Shown here piece after piece: positions 33,024 to 41,344 of a stretch of 64,000 nt of DNA. This DNA comes from Syntrophaceae bacterium UBA5744 (lineage in GTDB: Bacteria; Desulfobacterota; Syntrophia; Syntrophales; UBA2192), in NCBI GenBank assembly GCA_002419215.1, contig DIFQ01000075.1:15117-79116 (forward strand), read 5' to 3'. A model generated the notes under the pieces. The model saw only the letters and a list, made by a program, of their open reading frames with translations, was not told the DNA's origin and searched no databases. The first letter of the stretch is position 1. Each line of letters begins with the position of its first letter. A program made the translations under genes and the position numbers.

Positions 33024-34115
33024 ATGAAACCTATTTCGCACACACTTATACTCATCCTCCTGGCCTTTCTAGGCGCCGCTCTTTTGTCCTGTTCCATCCA
33101 GATCGTCGATCGGGGCAGCATAAAGTCCTCCGAACGGATGCGCGGGGTCTACCACCGGGTGAAGTCCGGGGAGACACTCTGGCGGATCTCGAAGGCCTAC
33201 AATGTCGACCTCCAGGAACTGGCCGAGATCAACAACATCACCGATGCATCCCGCATCAGTGCTGGAAGTGTCGTCTTCATCCCGGACGCGCCCCGTGTCA
33301 TCGATCTGCCGCCGGCGAAACCCCCTGTCGAGACGAAGCCTGCGGTCGTGAAGAAGACGGAAAAACCGGCGGCCACGAGGGTGGAACCTGAGGCGGGAAG
33401 GGCGGGAAGCGAATCGACGGGTGCCGCCGCCGGAGGGTTGGCTGCCGGGGGGAGCAGCAAGGTCAAAGAGGAGAGCATCACGGACAGGACGGCGGCGACA
33501 AAAGCAGACGGAGGCCCGGCATCTCCAAAGCCGCCGGAAAAGACCACGGACAGGCCTGTCGAGACGTCCCGAAAGACGGATCCCGGAAAAACCCAGGTTG
33601 CCGTGAAGACGCCGGAGCCTGCACCGACTGTGAAGACCCCCGAGTCGGGTACCAAGGAGAGGGCCCCGGTGACGCCGCCTCCGAAGAAGCCCGAACCGGT
33701 CTCCAGGGCCGAAGAGCCCCATGGGCAGATCAAGGTTGACAAGGGCCGTTTCGCATGGCCCGTGAAGGGTCCTGTGATCACCCGCTTCGGGATCCAGCCC
33801 AGCGGGATGAAATACAACGGCATCAAGATCGCCGCGAAGGAGGGCTCACCCGTCCAGGCCGCGGCGGCAGGAACGATCATTTATGCCTCGTACGTCAAGG
33901 GGTACGGCGAGACCGTTATCGTCAAGCACGACGAGAACTACACGACGGTCTATGGCTACCTGAAAGGAAGCGTTGCGAAGAAGGATGACCGCGTCAGGAA
34001 GGGCGAAAAAATCGCCTCTGTCGGGCCGCCCGAGGAACCTGGCGGCGAGCCTCATCTTTATTTCGAGATCAGGGAGAAGAATAAGGCGCGCAACCCGCAG
34101 TTTTTCCTGCCTTGA
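33024..34115 (+). CDS. LysM and M23/LytM-domain lipoprotein (NlpD-like)
   Basis: A 363-residue envelope protein. Order: lipoprotein signal (MKPISHTLILILLAFLGA, Cys in LLSC near residue 23), LysM peptidoglycan-binding domain (about 45-95; YHRVKSGETLWRISKAYNVD), a long Pro/Thr/Lys-rich linker (about 100-240), and a LytM domain (about 245-363). The first zinc-site motif, normally HxGxD, reads YNGIKI, while the last (HLYFEIR) is nearly normal. So it is probably an amidase activator like NlpD/EnvC rather than an active endopeptidase. pcm-nlpD linkage is also known in gammaproteobacteria, which supports the name. Confidence 0.88.
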   Translation: MKPISHTLILILLAFLGAALLSCSIQIVDRGSIKSSERMRGVYHRVKSGETLWRISKAYNVDLQELAEINNITDASRISAGSVVFIPDAPRVIDLPPAKPPVETKPAVVKKTEKPAATRVEPEAGRAGSESTGAAAGGLAAGGSSKVKEESITDRTAATKADGGPASPKPPEKTTDRPVETSRKTDPGKTQVAVKTPEPAPTVKTPESGTKERAPVTPPPKKPEPVSRAEEPHGQIKVDKGRFAWPVKGPVITRFGIQPSGMKYNGIKIAAKEGSPVQAAAAGTIIYASYVKGYGETVIVKHDENYTTVYGYLKGSVAKKDDRVRKGEKIASVGPPEEPGGEPHLYFEIREKNKARNPQFFLP

Positions 34116-34123
34116 GAAAACCG

Positions 34124-34154
34124 GGGTATCGGGGCTAGGGTATCGGGTATAGGG
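34124..34154. repeat. Heptamer array (GGGTATC family)
   Basis: Units GGGTATC, GGGGCTA, GGGTATC, GGGTATA, GGG in strict 7-base step, starting 9 bases after the LysM/LytM gene stop. Five GGG tracts on the sense strand. Confidence 0.85.
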
Positions 34155-34175
34155 AAATCGAACCCTCTCACCGCA

Positions 34176-34204
34176 TTGACGGAGCTCGACGTGATGCCTA
34201 TACT
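34176..34204 (+). promoter_or_regulatory. Promoter of the radical SAM gene
   Basis: -35 TTGACG (34176-34181), 17-base spacer, -10 TATACT (34199-34204); the start codon is at 34240. Confidence 0.72.
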
Positions 34205-34239
34205 AATGTAGTAAATCCCGAGACAGGACGATCGAATCC

Positions 34240-35394
34240 ATGAGCCTGAATGCCTGCTTTGAGCAGGGACCGATACGGCCGCCCAGTGAAGCAAAGAGCC
34301 TCCTCATCCGCCCGACCCGGAATTGCCCCTGGAACAAGTGTGCCTTTTGCCACACCTATACAGGCACACGCTTTGAGCTCCGAAGTGTCGAGGAGATCAA
34401 GAAGGACATCGATGCTGTACGGGATCTTGCAGACCGGATCGGGGAGATTTCCTGGAAGCTCGGCCAGGGCGGAAAGGTCAATGATCCCGTCGTTTCGCAA
34501 ATCTTCGGTAACGAGACCCTGTTCAGCGATACACTCCGGCACGTGGCGGCGTGGCTCTATTTCGGGGGTCAGACTGTTTTTCTTCAGGATGCCGACACGC
34601 TGGTCATGAAGACCGACAACCTTCTCGAAGTCCTGCGCTACCTGAAGGAAAAATTTCCCGGCATCCGTCGCGTGACCTCCTACTGCCGATCCAGGACGGC
34701 CCGGCACAAATCGGTTGAGGATCTCAAACGCATACGCGATGCGGGGCTTGACCGGATCCACGTCGGGCTCGAGTCAGGCTGTGACGATGTGCTGAAGTTC
34801 ATCCGCAAGGGTGTGACGGCGGCGGACCATGTCGAAGGGGGGCAGCGCCTCGTGGCGGCGGGGATCTCGCTTTGCGAATATGTCATGCCCGGGCTCGGGG
34901 GACAACGCTGGTCGCACGAGCACGCCATCGAAACGGCCAGGGTCCTCAATGCAATCAACCCCGATCACATACGTCTGCGAACGCTATCCGTCCGCCGGGG
35001 AACGGCCCTTTACGAGATGATGCGGCAGGGTGAATTCCAGCCGATCGGCGATGAGGAAATCCTCAAGGAAATCAGTCTGTTCATAGGGAACCTCGACGGG
35101 ATCGGGAGCCGTATCGTCAGCGACCACATCCTGAACCTTCTTGAAGAGTTGGAGGGGAAGTTACCGGATGAAAAGGAGAAGTTACTGGGAATCATCGAAC
35201 GTTATTTCGCGATGACAGAAGAGGACCGCCTCGTCTTCCGCCTGGGCCGCCGGCGAGGGCTGTACCGGTCTCTTGACGATCTTTCGGACTCCAATGCCTA
35301 CCTGCAGCTCAAGCAGGCGGTGGAACGGTATCAGCGGGAAGAACCCGGAAAGCTGGACAGGGACCTCGACCGTATCCGCCAGAATTTCATCTGA
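34240..35394 (+). CDS. Radical SAM protein of unknown specificity
   Basis: A 384-residue radical SAM enzyme. The [4Fe-4S] site is CPWNKCAFC near residues 29-37 (CxxxxCxxC, wider than the usual CxxxCxxC). HVGLESGCDDVLKFIRKG and the B12-free TIM-barrel pattern match the Elp3/coproporphyrinogen-like broad group. It has its own promoter and no metabolic neighbours that reveal the substrate. The C-terminal third (from about residue 280) is helical and charged. I can assign the superfamily but not a reaction. Confidence 0.85.
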   Translation: MSLNACFEQGPIRPPSEAKSLLIRPTRNCPWNKCAFCHTYTGTRFELRSVEEIKKDIDAVRDLADRIGEISWKLGQGGKVNDPVVSQIFGNETLFSDTLRHVAAWLYFGGQTVFLQDADTLVMKTDNLLEVLRYLKEKFPGIRRVTSYCRSRTARHKSVEDLKRIRDAGLDRIHVGLESGCDDVLKFIRKGVTAADHVEGGQRLVAAGISLCEYVMPGLGGQRWSHEHAIETARVLNAINPDHIRLRTLSVRRGTALYEMMRQGEFQPIGDEEILKEISLFIGNLDGIGSRIVSDHILNLLEELEGKLPDEKEKLLGIIERYFAMTEEDRLVFRLGRRRGLYRSLDDLSDSNAYLQLKQAVERYQREEPGKLDRDLDRIRQNFI

Positions 35395-35521
35395 AGGCGT
35401 CCGGCCCGTGCGGACTGAAAGCTTGCCGCCACACACAAAAGCCTCGTCGTTGTAACATCTCGAATTAACAACCTAATGCATCCGGAAGGCCTCGAGGCGA
35501 ATCCCTGATCCTGCCGGGATG

Positions 35522-35539
35522 AGTCAATTTAAATTGACT
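35522..35539. promoter_or_regulatory. 18-base perfect palindrome over the carD -35 box
   Basis: AGTCAATTTAAATTGACT is fully self-complementary. Its right end (TTGACT) is the -35 box of the carD promoter, so a dimeric regulator bound here would compete with RNA polymerase. No known operator is claimed. Confidence 0.65.
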
Positions 35540-35562
35540 TTTCAAGCGAATTCATTTATGAT
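35534..35562 (+). promoter_or_regulatory. Promoter of carD
   Basis: -35 TTGACT (35534-35539), 17-base spacer, -10 TATGAT (35557-35562), about 55 bases before the start codon. Confidence 0.75.
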
Positions 35563-35617
35563 TCGCAGGCTATTGGAGTGCCATAGAGGGGAATCCAAGA
35601 GAGGTGGTAACGGGGTA

Positions 35618-36103
35618 ATGTTTAAAGTTGGGGAATTGGCGGTTTATCCGGCGCAGGGAGTCGGCCTCATCGAAGCCATCGAAGACAGAGAGATCATGGG
35701 GTCGTGGCAAAAATTTTACGTGATGAAAATCCTTGGCAATGGCATGAAAATCATGATTCCCACCGATACGGCCCGGACGATCGGGTTACGGGAACTGATC
35801 ACTTCCAAGGAGATTCCCAGGATCTACGAGATTCTGCGGACCCGCGACGTCACGATCGACAAGCAGGCGTGGAACAAGCGTTACCGCGAGTACCTGGAGA
35901 AGATCAAGACGGGGTCCGTTTTCGAAATTGCCAAGGTCCTCAGGGACCTCTTCATCCTCAAGCACGGCAAGGACCTGTCCTTCGGCGAGAGGAAGATGAT
36001 GGATACGGCGAAGCATCTGCTGATCAAGGAGATTTCAATCGCCAGCAGGGCGGCGGAGGCAAAGGTCGAAGCCGAGATCAATGCCATGTTTCCCGTCCAG
36101 TGA
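35618..36103 (+). CDS. carD: CarD/CdnL family transcription regulator
   Basis: A 161-residue RNA polymerase-binding protein. The N-terminal Tudor-like domain (FKVGELAVYPAQGVGLIEAI) binds the polymerase beta subunit; the C-terminal helical domain (about 70-161) contacts the upstream edge of the promoter bubble and stabilises open complexes. The ATG at 35618 is chosen because it gives the family N-terminus. The gene is followed by the PIN/TRAM, ispD and ispF genes, an order also seen around carD in other phyla. The strong promoter overlaps a perfect palindrome. Confidence 0.93.
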   Translation: MFKVGELAVYPAQGVGLIEAIEDREIMGSWQKFYVMKILGNGMKIMIPTDTARTIGLRELITSKEIPRIYEILRTRDVTIDKQAWNKRYREYLEKIKTGSVFEIAKVLRDLFILKHGKDLSFGERKMMDTAKHLLIKEISIASRAAEAKVEAEINAMFPVQ

Positions 36104-36425
36104 GCGGTGAAGACATAAGATTTCCCGTAAAACAGCTCTGAGAAATCATGGCGCAGTAGTTCGTTTGCTCATCAGGCGCTCCTTCTCAAGGTAAGGGGAG
36201 CCTTGTATATATTGACGTCTACCGCGGCAGTCGGCAATGGATGAAGGCGCATTCCCGGACTTTTTCAATGCCGAAGCGGCCAAGTTCTTTGAAAACAGGA
36301 GCACGCGCAATCCCCGCAGTGCCTGACATGAGCCTATAAAACACTGACGTTCTGAATTCCCGGTGCCTCGCGCCGGGAATTTTGAAATCCGGAAACAAAA
36401 ATCCTATTGAAAGGAGGGACTGTAC
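36104..36425. other. Intergenic region between carD and the PIN/TRAM gene (322 bases)
   Basis: No coding gene seen. It contains AGGTAAGGGGAGCCTT (a small hairpin near 36189-36204), a GGCGCATT/AATGCC stem (about 36247-36275) and the stronger hairpin at 36355-36381. A small RNA or structured leader is possible but unproven. Confidence 0.45.
36355..36383 (+). terminator. Hairpin with short T run upstream of the PIN/TRAM gene
   Basis: AATTCCCGG (36355-36363) pairs with CCGGGAATT (36373-36381), with three further inner pairs and a 3-base loop, then TT. Weak terminator or leader element. Confidence 0.5.
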
Positions 36426-37451
36426 TTGCTTATCCGTTCGTTGCTCATTCTCGCCTGCTCGATCAGCGGATATTTCATTGCATTCAAGTATTTGGCTTCA
36501 TATCAGTTTTCATTAATCGGTCTTTTATTGGGCTTTATAGCCGCTGTCATCGTCATCCAGATCGAGCAGATCATCCGGAAGATTTCACTCCGGATCATTT
36601 TAGGGGGTGTTACAGGGACGATCATCGGGCTTTTGATCGCCATTCTGCTTTCCTACGGGCTGAGTTTTGTCAGCATATGGGAGAAGCAGGAAGTCGTTCC
36701 CTGGGTTTACGCCCTGCTGGCCTGCATCCTTGGCTACCTCGGCCTTGTCGTTGGTTCCAAGAAGAGTGAGGAGATATCTCTTCCGTCATTCGGGCCCTTC
36801 AAGGGCTTTCGAGCCGTGTCGGACTACCGCATCCTCGACACGAGCGTCATCATCGACGGCCGCATTGCCGATATCTGTGACACGGGATTCCTGGAAGGCA
36901 ATTTGATCGTCCCGAGATTTATCCTGGACGAGCTGCAGCACATCGCCGATTCGTCCGACTCCATGAAACGATCAAGGGGGAGGCGGGGGCTCGATATCCT
37001 CAACCGGATGCAGAAAATCCACAGCATCAACATCGAAATCGTGGATCAGGACTTCCCGAAGATCAAAGGGGTCGACGCGAAACTCGTCGCCCTGGCCAAG
37101 AAGATGAACGGGAAGATCATCACGAACGACTTCAACCTCAACAAGGTGGCGGAACTGCAGGGCATCAAGATCCTCAATGTCAACGAGCTGGCCAACGCCC
37201 TGAAGCCGGTCGTCCTGCCCGGAGAGTTGATGGTCGTGAAAGTCATCAAGGAAGGCAAGGAGCCCGGTCAGGGGGTGGCTTACCTCGATGACGGGACCAT
37301 GGTCATCGTCGACCATGCCAGCAGACACCTGGGGGAGACGGTCGAAGTGGCCGTGACCAGCGTCCTGCAGACCACGGCGGGGCGGATGATATTCACGGAG
37401 ATGAAGGCCGTCGTCCAGGAAAAGAAAGTTCACACCATCGAAGCCTTGTAA
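36426..37451 (+). CDS. PIN and TRAM domain membrane protein (YacL-like)
   Basis: A 341-residue protein: four N-terminal membrane segments (about residues 1-110), a PIN nuclease-like domain (about 130-255; [16 protein letters not shown], with Asp residues for metal binding and [12 protein letters not shown]) and a C-terminal TRAM domain (about 265-335). The family (Bacillus YacL) is placed between carD-like and ispD genes in several phyla; its RNA substrate is not known to me. TTG start, chosen for the AAAGGAGGG seven bases upstream. A strong terminator follows. Confidence 0.9.
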   Translation: MLIRSLLILACSISGYFIAFKYLASYQFSLIGLLLGFIAAVIVIQIEQIIRKISLRIILGGVTGTIIGLLIAILLSYGLSFVSIWEKQEVVPWVYALLACILGYLGLVVGSKKSEEISLPSFGPFKGFRAVSDYRILDTSVIIDGRIADICDTGFLEGNLIVPRFILDELQHIADSSDSMKRSRGRRGLDILNRMQKIHSINIEIVDQDFPKIKGVDAKLVALAKKMNGKIITNDFNLNKVAELQGIKILNVNELANALKPVVLPGELMVVKVIKEGKEPGQGVAYLDDGTMVIVDHASRHLGETVEVAVTSVLQTTAGRMIFTEMKAVVQEKKVHTIEAL

Positions 37452-37466
37452 CCTGCGTCGGAACGG

Positions 37467-37501
37467 AGCCCGGGATGCCAAACGATCCCGGGCTTTTTTT
37501 T
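37467..37501 (+). terminator. Intrinsic terminator after the PIN/TRAM gene
   Basis: Perfect 10-bp stem AGCCCGGGAT (37467-37476) with ATCCCGGGCT (37485-37494), 8-base loop and an eight-T run. Confidence 0.95.
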
Positions 37502-37532
37502 CATAATGCTCAAGCTCCCTGGAGACCAGCCG

Positions 37533-38234
37533 ATGCGCACTGTGGCCATTGTTCCCGCAGCCGGCTCGGGCAACCGAATGGGCCGGGAACTATCCAAGCA
37601 ATACCTTTCGCTGGGAGGAATGCCGCTGCTCGTTCTCACGTTGAGCGTGTTCGAGAAGTGTCCCCTCGTCGATGCCCTGCTCGTCGTGGTTCCGCCCGGT
37701 GACGTGGAAGCGGTGCGCACCGAGGTGCTGCCCCCGTGGAACCTGAAAAAAGTGGCCGCGATCGTCCCCGGGGGGAAAGAACGCCAGGACTCCGTCCGGT
37801 CGGGGATCGAGGCCCTCGACCGGGAAGCGGGGCTCGTGATCATCCACGATGCCGTCCGGCCGTTCGTTACGGTGGAACTCATCGAGAAATGCATCCGGGC
37901 TGCCGCGGAGGAAGGGGCCGCAACCGTCGGGGTACCGGTGAAGGATACCGTCAAGGAGGTTGCGGCGGACGGCCGGGTCATGAGGACCTGCGACCGCAAC
38001 CTGCTCTGGCTCACGCAGACCCCGCAGGCCTTCCGGCGTGACATCATCGAGAACGCTCATCGTGCAGCCGTCCGGGATGGATACCGGGGGACCGACGACA
38101 CGTCTCTCGTGGAGCGCCTCGGGATAGCCGTCCGGATGATCCGGGGCGACTACGGCAACATCAAGATCACGACGCCGGAGGATCTGGTAATCGCGGAGGC
38201 CCTGCTTGCAAGGCAGCCCAGGGGCTTACTGTGA
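37533..38234 (+). CDS. ispD: 2-C-methyl-D-erythritol 4-phosphate cytidylyltransferase
   Basis: Third step of the MEP isoprenoid pathway: CTP plus MEP gives CDP-ME. The 233-residue product starts VAIVPAAGSGNRMG (nucleotide loop), then has GGKERQDSVRSG, IIHDAVRPF and QTPQAFRRD, all typical. The ATG at 37533 is preferred (GGAG upstream, canonical N-terminus); an upstream ATG at 37506 sits right after the terminator. ispF follows after a repeat-containing gap, so the pathway genes are neighbours. Confidence 0.95.
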   Translation: MRTVAIVPAAGSGNRMGRELSKQYLSLGGMPLLVLTLSVFEKCPLVDALLVVVPPGDVEAVRTEVLPPWNLKKVAAIVPGGKERQDSVRSGIEALDREAGLVIIHDAVRPFVTVELIEKCIRAAAEEGAATVGVPVKDTVKEVAADGRVMRTCDRNLLWLTQTPQAFRRDIIENAHRAAVRDGYRGTDDTSLVERLGIAVRMIRGDYGNIKITTPEDLVIAEALLARQPRGLL

Positions 38235-38283
38235 GATCATCTCGATAGAACGCCTCTTGTGCGTCTTCGAATGTCACGTCTGT

Positions 38284-38386
38284 GAAGATCGGAAGAGCGG
38301 AAGCTAAGAAGAGCGGACATAGGAATGGAAAAGATTTCTTCCACTCCGATCTTCTGCTCTTCCTGACTTCCGCGCTTCGCTGACTT
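38284..38386. repeat. Inverted 8-base-period repeat array (AAGATCGG type)
   Basis: Left units AAGATCGG, AAGAGCGG, AAGCTAAG, AAGAGCGG (38285-38316). Right units CTTCTGCT, CTTCCTGA, CTTCCGCG, CTTCGCTG (from 38351). Lies between ispD and ispF. Confidence 0.82.
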
Positions 38387-38439
38387 GTATCGGGGCTTAT
38401 TCTCGAAGCTGCAGGATGGTGAGAAAGGATGGTGCCGGC

Positions 38440-38931
38440 ATGAGAGTGGGGTTCGGTTATGACAGTCACCGCTTCGCCGAGGGCCGCAGGCTCATCATCG
38501 GCGGGGTGGAGGTGAACTACGAGAAGGGGCTGCTCGGGCATTCCGATGCCGACGCCCTGATCCATGCCATCGTGGATGCCATCATCGGGGCCCTGGGGGA
38601 AGGGGATATCGGAAAACACTTTCCCGACACGGACCCGCACCTCAAGGGGATCTCCAGCCTCGTCATTCTCAAGCGTGTGGCCGAACTAGCCGTTCAGCGG
38701 GGGTATTGCGTCAACAACGTAGACTCGACGGTAATCCTGGAGAAACCCCGACTTTCTCCATCCGTCGAGCAGATGCGCCGCAACATCGCGAAGGTCCTCG
38801 GAACGGACTATTCCCGCATAAACGTGAAGGCCAAAACGAACGAAAAAATGGGGTTTATCGGCCGGGGCGAGGGCATCGCGGCCTTTGCCGTCGTGACCCT
38901 GGCGAGGGCAGGCGCGGACAGCGTCGCCTAG
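38440..38931 (+). CDS. ispF: 2-C-methyl-D-erythritol 2,4-cyclodiphosphate synthase
   Basis: MEP pathway enzyme that cyclises CDP-ME 2-phosphate with loss of CMP. The 163-residue product has GFGYDSHRF (metal-binding Asp and His), GHSDADALIHA and the C-terminal INVKAKTNEKMGFIGRGEGIAA. Length is typical. The ATG at 38440 matches the family N-terminus; an in-frame ATG at 38416 is less likely. IspD and IspF are separate proteins here, not fused as in some proteobacteria. Confidence 0.96.
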   Translation: MRVGFGYDSHRFAEGRRLIIGGVEVNYEKGLLGHSDADALIHAIVDAIIGALGEGDIGKHFPDTDPHLKGISSLVILKRVAELAVQRGYCVNNVDSTVILEKPRLSPSVEQMRRNIAKVLGTDYSRINVKAKTNEKMGFIGRGEGIAAFAVVTLARAGADSVA

Positions 38932-39021
38932 AAAAGGATGAGTCGGTTGCTGCGGCGGCGCCACAGGCCGAAGCGATCGGGGACCGTCAACACCCTTGCA
39001 CACAATCAAGAGGAGGAATGC

Positions 39022-39486
39022 ATGAGAGTCCGGATTTCGATGGTTGCGGTGGTTATTCTGGTCATCGTTCTGATCTGCCCGCTTGCGGGGGCACAGGTTC
39101 TCAAGGGTGTTCAAGCTCCCGCGAGACCCGGCGCTGTCGCAGACGACGATAAAGGCACCGTCGGAAGCTTATCGGGCAGGACCACGAGCGACACGCTGAC
39201 GCTCGGCTCGGTCTGGCAGGTGACCGAGTGCTGCGGGTGGAGCGGAACGTGGACGCGCCGGGCAGGCACGAACACCTTCGACGCGAGATGGCGCCACACC
39301 AACGGGTCGCAGGCCCAGGACGTCATTACCCTGCAGTCCTGGAACAAGACGACCAACGAAGTCGTTTTAAAAAGGCAGAATCTCAACGGCACGTACAAGG
39401 CGAAATTGAATCCGTCGGCGAGAACCCTGACCAACGGCACGGCCTCGTGGTATCCGGCCGGGGAAAAATGGAGCGCCCGGTACTGA
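39022..39486 (+). CDS. Small secreted protein of unknown function
   Basis: A 154-residue exported protein. A signal peptide (MRVRISMVAVVILVIVLICPLAGA) is followed by a mature domain of about 115 residues rich in Thr, Ser and Trp. It contains ECCGWSGTWTRRAGTNTFDARW and pseudo-repeated beta-strand-like segments ending SWYPAGEKWSARY. This looks like a small all-beta extracellular domain. No family recognised. AGGAGG lies six bases before the ATG at 39022; a longer upstream start is unlikely. Confidence 0.75.
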   Translation: MRVRISMVAVVILVIVLICPLAGAQVLKGVQAPARPGAVADDDKGTVGSLSGRTTSDTLTLGSVWQVTECCGWSGTWTRRAGTNTFDARWRHTNGSQAQDVITLQSWNKTTNEVVLKRQNLNGTYKAKLNPSARTLTNGTASWYPAGEKWSARY

Positions 39487-39509
39487 TCCCTCATCGAGAG
39501 GACAAGACG

Positions 39510-39543
39510 AAAAAACGGGGGAGCCGATGCCGGCTCCCCCGTT
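39510..39543 (-). terminator. Terminator after the carboxyltransferase gene
   Basis: Perfect 13-bp stem AACGGGGGAGCCG (39514-39526) with CGGCTCCCCCGTT (39531-39543), 4-base loop. The T run lies on the minus strand, serving the leftward gene; the hairpin also closes the plus-strand secreted-protein gene. Confidence 0.9.
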
Positions 39544-39571
39544 CTGCGTCAACGGTTCTTGAACGTTTCCC

Positions 39572-41125
39572 TTACAGCGGGATGTTGTTGTGCTTCTTCT
39601 CGGGCAGGGTCTGCTCCTTGTCCTTGTAGGCCTCGAGAAGGGCCACGACGCGCTTGCGCGTCTCGCGGGGGGCGATGACCTCTTCGATGATGCCCATCTT
39701 GGCCGCGAAGTAGGGGTTGTTGAACTGCTCCTCGTAGGCGGCGATCAACTCGGCCCTCTTGGCTTCGGGGTCCGCGGCCGTTGTGATCTCCCGGCGGTAG
39801 ACGATGTTGCAGGCCCCCGCGGCGCCCATGACGGCGATTTCGGCAGACGGCCAGGCCATGACGTAGTCGGCGCCGAGCTGCTTGCTGCACATGCCGATGT
39901 AGGCTCCGCCGTAATCCTTGCGCGTCACGACGGTGAACTTGGGTACCGTGGCCTCGGAGTAGGCATGCAGGAGCTTCGCGCCGTGGCTGATGATGCCGTT
40001 CCACTCCTGGTGCGTGCCGGGCATGTAGCCGGGCACGTCGGCAAAGGTCAGCAGCGGGATGTTGAAGGCGTCGCAGAAGCGGATGAAGCGCGAGGCCTTG
40101 TCGGAGGCGTTCACATCGAGGACACCGCCGCCGAACTGCGGGTTGTTGGCGATGACGCCCACGGTCTGGCCCATGACGCGGATGAAGCAGACGAACATGT
40201 TCTTGGCCCAGTTGGCGTGAGGCTCGAAGAAGACACCGCCGTCGGCCACGGCCGCAACGACTTTCTTCATGTCGTAGCCGCGGGTGGCGCGGTCGGGGAT
40301 GATCTTGTCGAGCTCGGGGCACTCGCGGTCCGGTTTGTCGGTGGAGGGAACCACCGGGGGCATCTCGTGGCAGTTCTCGGGCAGGTAGCCCAGCAGGGTC
40401 TGGATCTGCTGGATGCAGTCCTCGTCGCTTTCTGCGATGAAGTGGCAGACGCCGCTCTTGGATGCGTGGGCCATGGGGCCCCCCAGGTCGTCGTGGGTCA
40501 CTTCCTCGCCGATGACGGCCTTGATGACATCGGGGCCCGTGATGTACATGTAGCTCTTTCCCTTGATCATGAAGACCCAGTCGGTGAGAGCCGGAGAGTA
40601 GACGGCGCCTCCGGCCGTGGGGCCCATGATGGCCGTGATCTGGGGGATGTAGCCCGAGCAGATGGTGTTGCGGTAGAAGATCCCGCCGTAGCCCTCGAGG
40701 GCGGGCACGCCTTCCTGGATGCGGGCGCCGCCGGAGTCGTTCAGCGCGATGAAGGGTTTCTTGGCGTCCTTGGCCATGTCCATGACCTTCCAGATCTTTT
40801 TCGCGTGCATCTCGCCGAGGCTTCCGCCCGCGCTGGTGAAGTCCTGGGCGGCGGCAAAGACGGTGCGTCCGTTCACGTTTCCGAAGCCGCAGACGACGGC
40901 GTCGGCGTTGATCTGCTTGTCACCGAGGCCGAATAGGGTGGAGCGCTTCTCGACGAAGAGCTGCACTTCCTGGAACGTTCCGGCGTCGTAAAGTTTCAGA
41001 AGCCGCTCACGGGCCGTCAACTTGCCCGAGTCGTGCTGCTTCTTGATGGCGGCATCGCCGCCCTGGGTCATCAGTTTCTCGCGTTTTGCTTCAAATGCCT
41101 TGATTCTGTCTTCAGTCAGTCCCAT
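39572..41125 (-). CDS. Acyl-CoA carboxylase / decarboxylase carboxyltransferase subunit
   Basis: A 517-residue crotonase-fold carboxyltransferase of the PccB/MmdA family, which moves CO2 between biotin and an acyl-CoA such as propionyl-CoA. Two halves are visible: N-terminal (RERLLKLYDAGTFQE, DFTSAGGSLGEMHAKKI, SGGARIQEG) and C-terminal (FGGGVLDVNASDKASRFIRFCD, DVPGYMPGTHQEWNGII, GGAYIGMCSK). No biotin carboxylase, biotin carrier or sodium-pump subunit is adjacent, so it could belong to a carboxylase, a methylmalonyl-CoA decarboxylase or a transcarboxylase. birA at 51148 would load the biotin partner. Confidence 0.92.
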   Translation of the reverse strand: MGLTEDRIKAFEAKREKLMTQGGDAAIKKQHDSGKLTARERLLKLYDAGTFQEVQLFVEKRSTLFGLGDKQINADAVVCGFGNVNGRTVFAAAQDFTSAGGSLGEMHAKKIWKVMDMAKDAKKPFIALNDSGGARIQEGVPALEGYGGIFYRNTICSGYIPQITAIMGPTAGGAVYSPALTDWVFMIKGKSYMYITGPDVIKAVIGEEVTHDDLGGPMAHASKSGVCHFIAESDEDCIQQIQTLLGYLPENCHEMPPVVPSTDKPDRECPELDKIIPDRATRGYDMKKVVAAVADGGVFFEPHANWAKNMFVCFIRVMGQTVGVIANNPQFGGGVLDVNASDKASRFIRFCDAFNIPLLTFADVPGYMPGTHQEWNGIISHGAKLLHAYSEATVPKFTVVTRKDYGGAYIGMCSKQLGADYVMAWPSAEIAVMGAAGACNIVYRREITTAADPEAKRAELIAAYEEQFNNPYFAAKMGIIEEVIAPRETRKRVVALLEAYKDKEQTLPEKKHNNIPL

Positions 41126-41244
41126 GTCTCTGTCACTCCCTGTCTCTTTAGTGGTCGAATCCTCGACGTTTGCATCTCCTTGTAAACCCGCAGCCTGATA
41201 TCATTTCCCGACGTTTTTTTCAACACAAAAAAAGGAAATCGCCC

Positions 41245-41273
41245 TTGATTTCAAACGCCACCTGGGCTATAGA
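41245..41273 (+). promoter_or_regulatory. Promoter of pgk
   Basis: -35 TTGATT (41245-41250), 17-base spacer, -10 TATAGA (41268-41273). Confidence 0.7.
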
Positions 41274-41344
41274 ATACCGGCCTGTAAACCTCGAGGAAAA
41301 GGGGGGGCAAAGGCGCCCCCAACGATATCGGTAGAGGTGAAAGA

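Noticed and set aside
36407..36769. Alternative ORF starting just before the PIN/TRAM gene
   Set aside because: Its frame conflicts with the PIN/TRAM gene, which has clear domains and a perfect ribosome site before its TTG start.
38287..38301. Exact match to the core of a common Illumina adapter (AGATCGGAAGAGC)
   Set aside because: The match lies inside an 8-base-period repeat whose sister copies at 12394 and 50138 differ (AAGATCGGAAGATCGG), with complementary arms downstream. It reads as native sequence, not adapter read-through, although raw reads would settle it.
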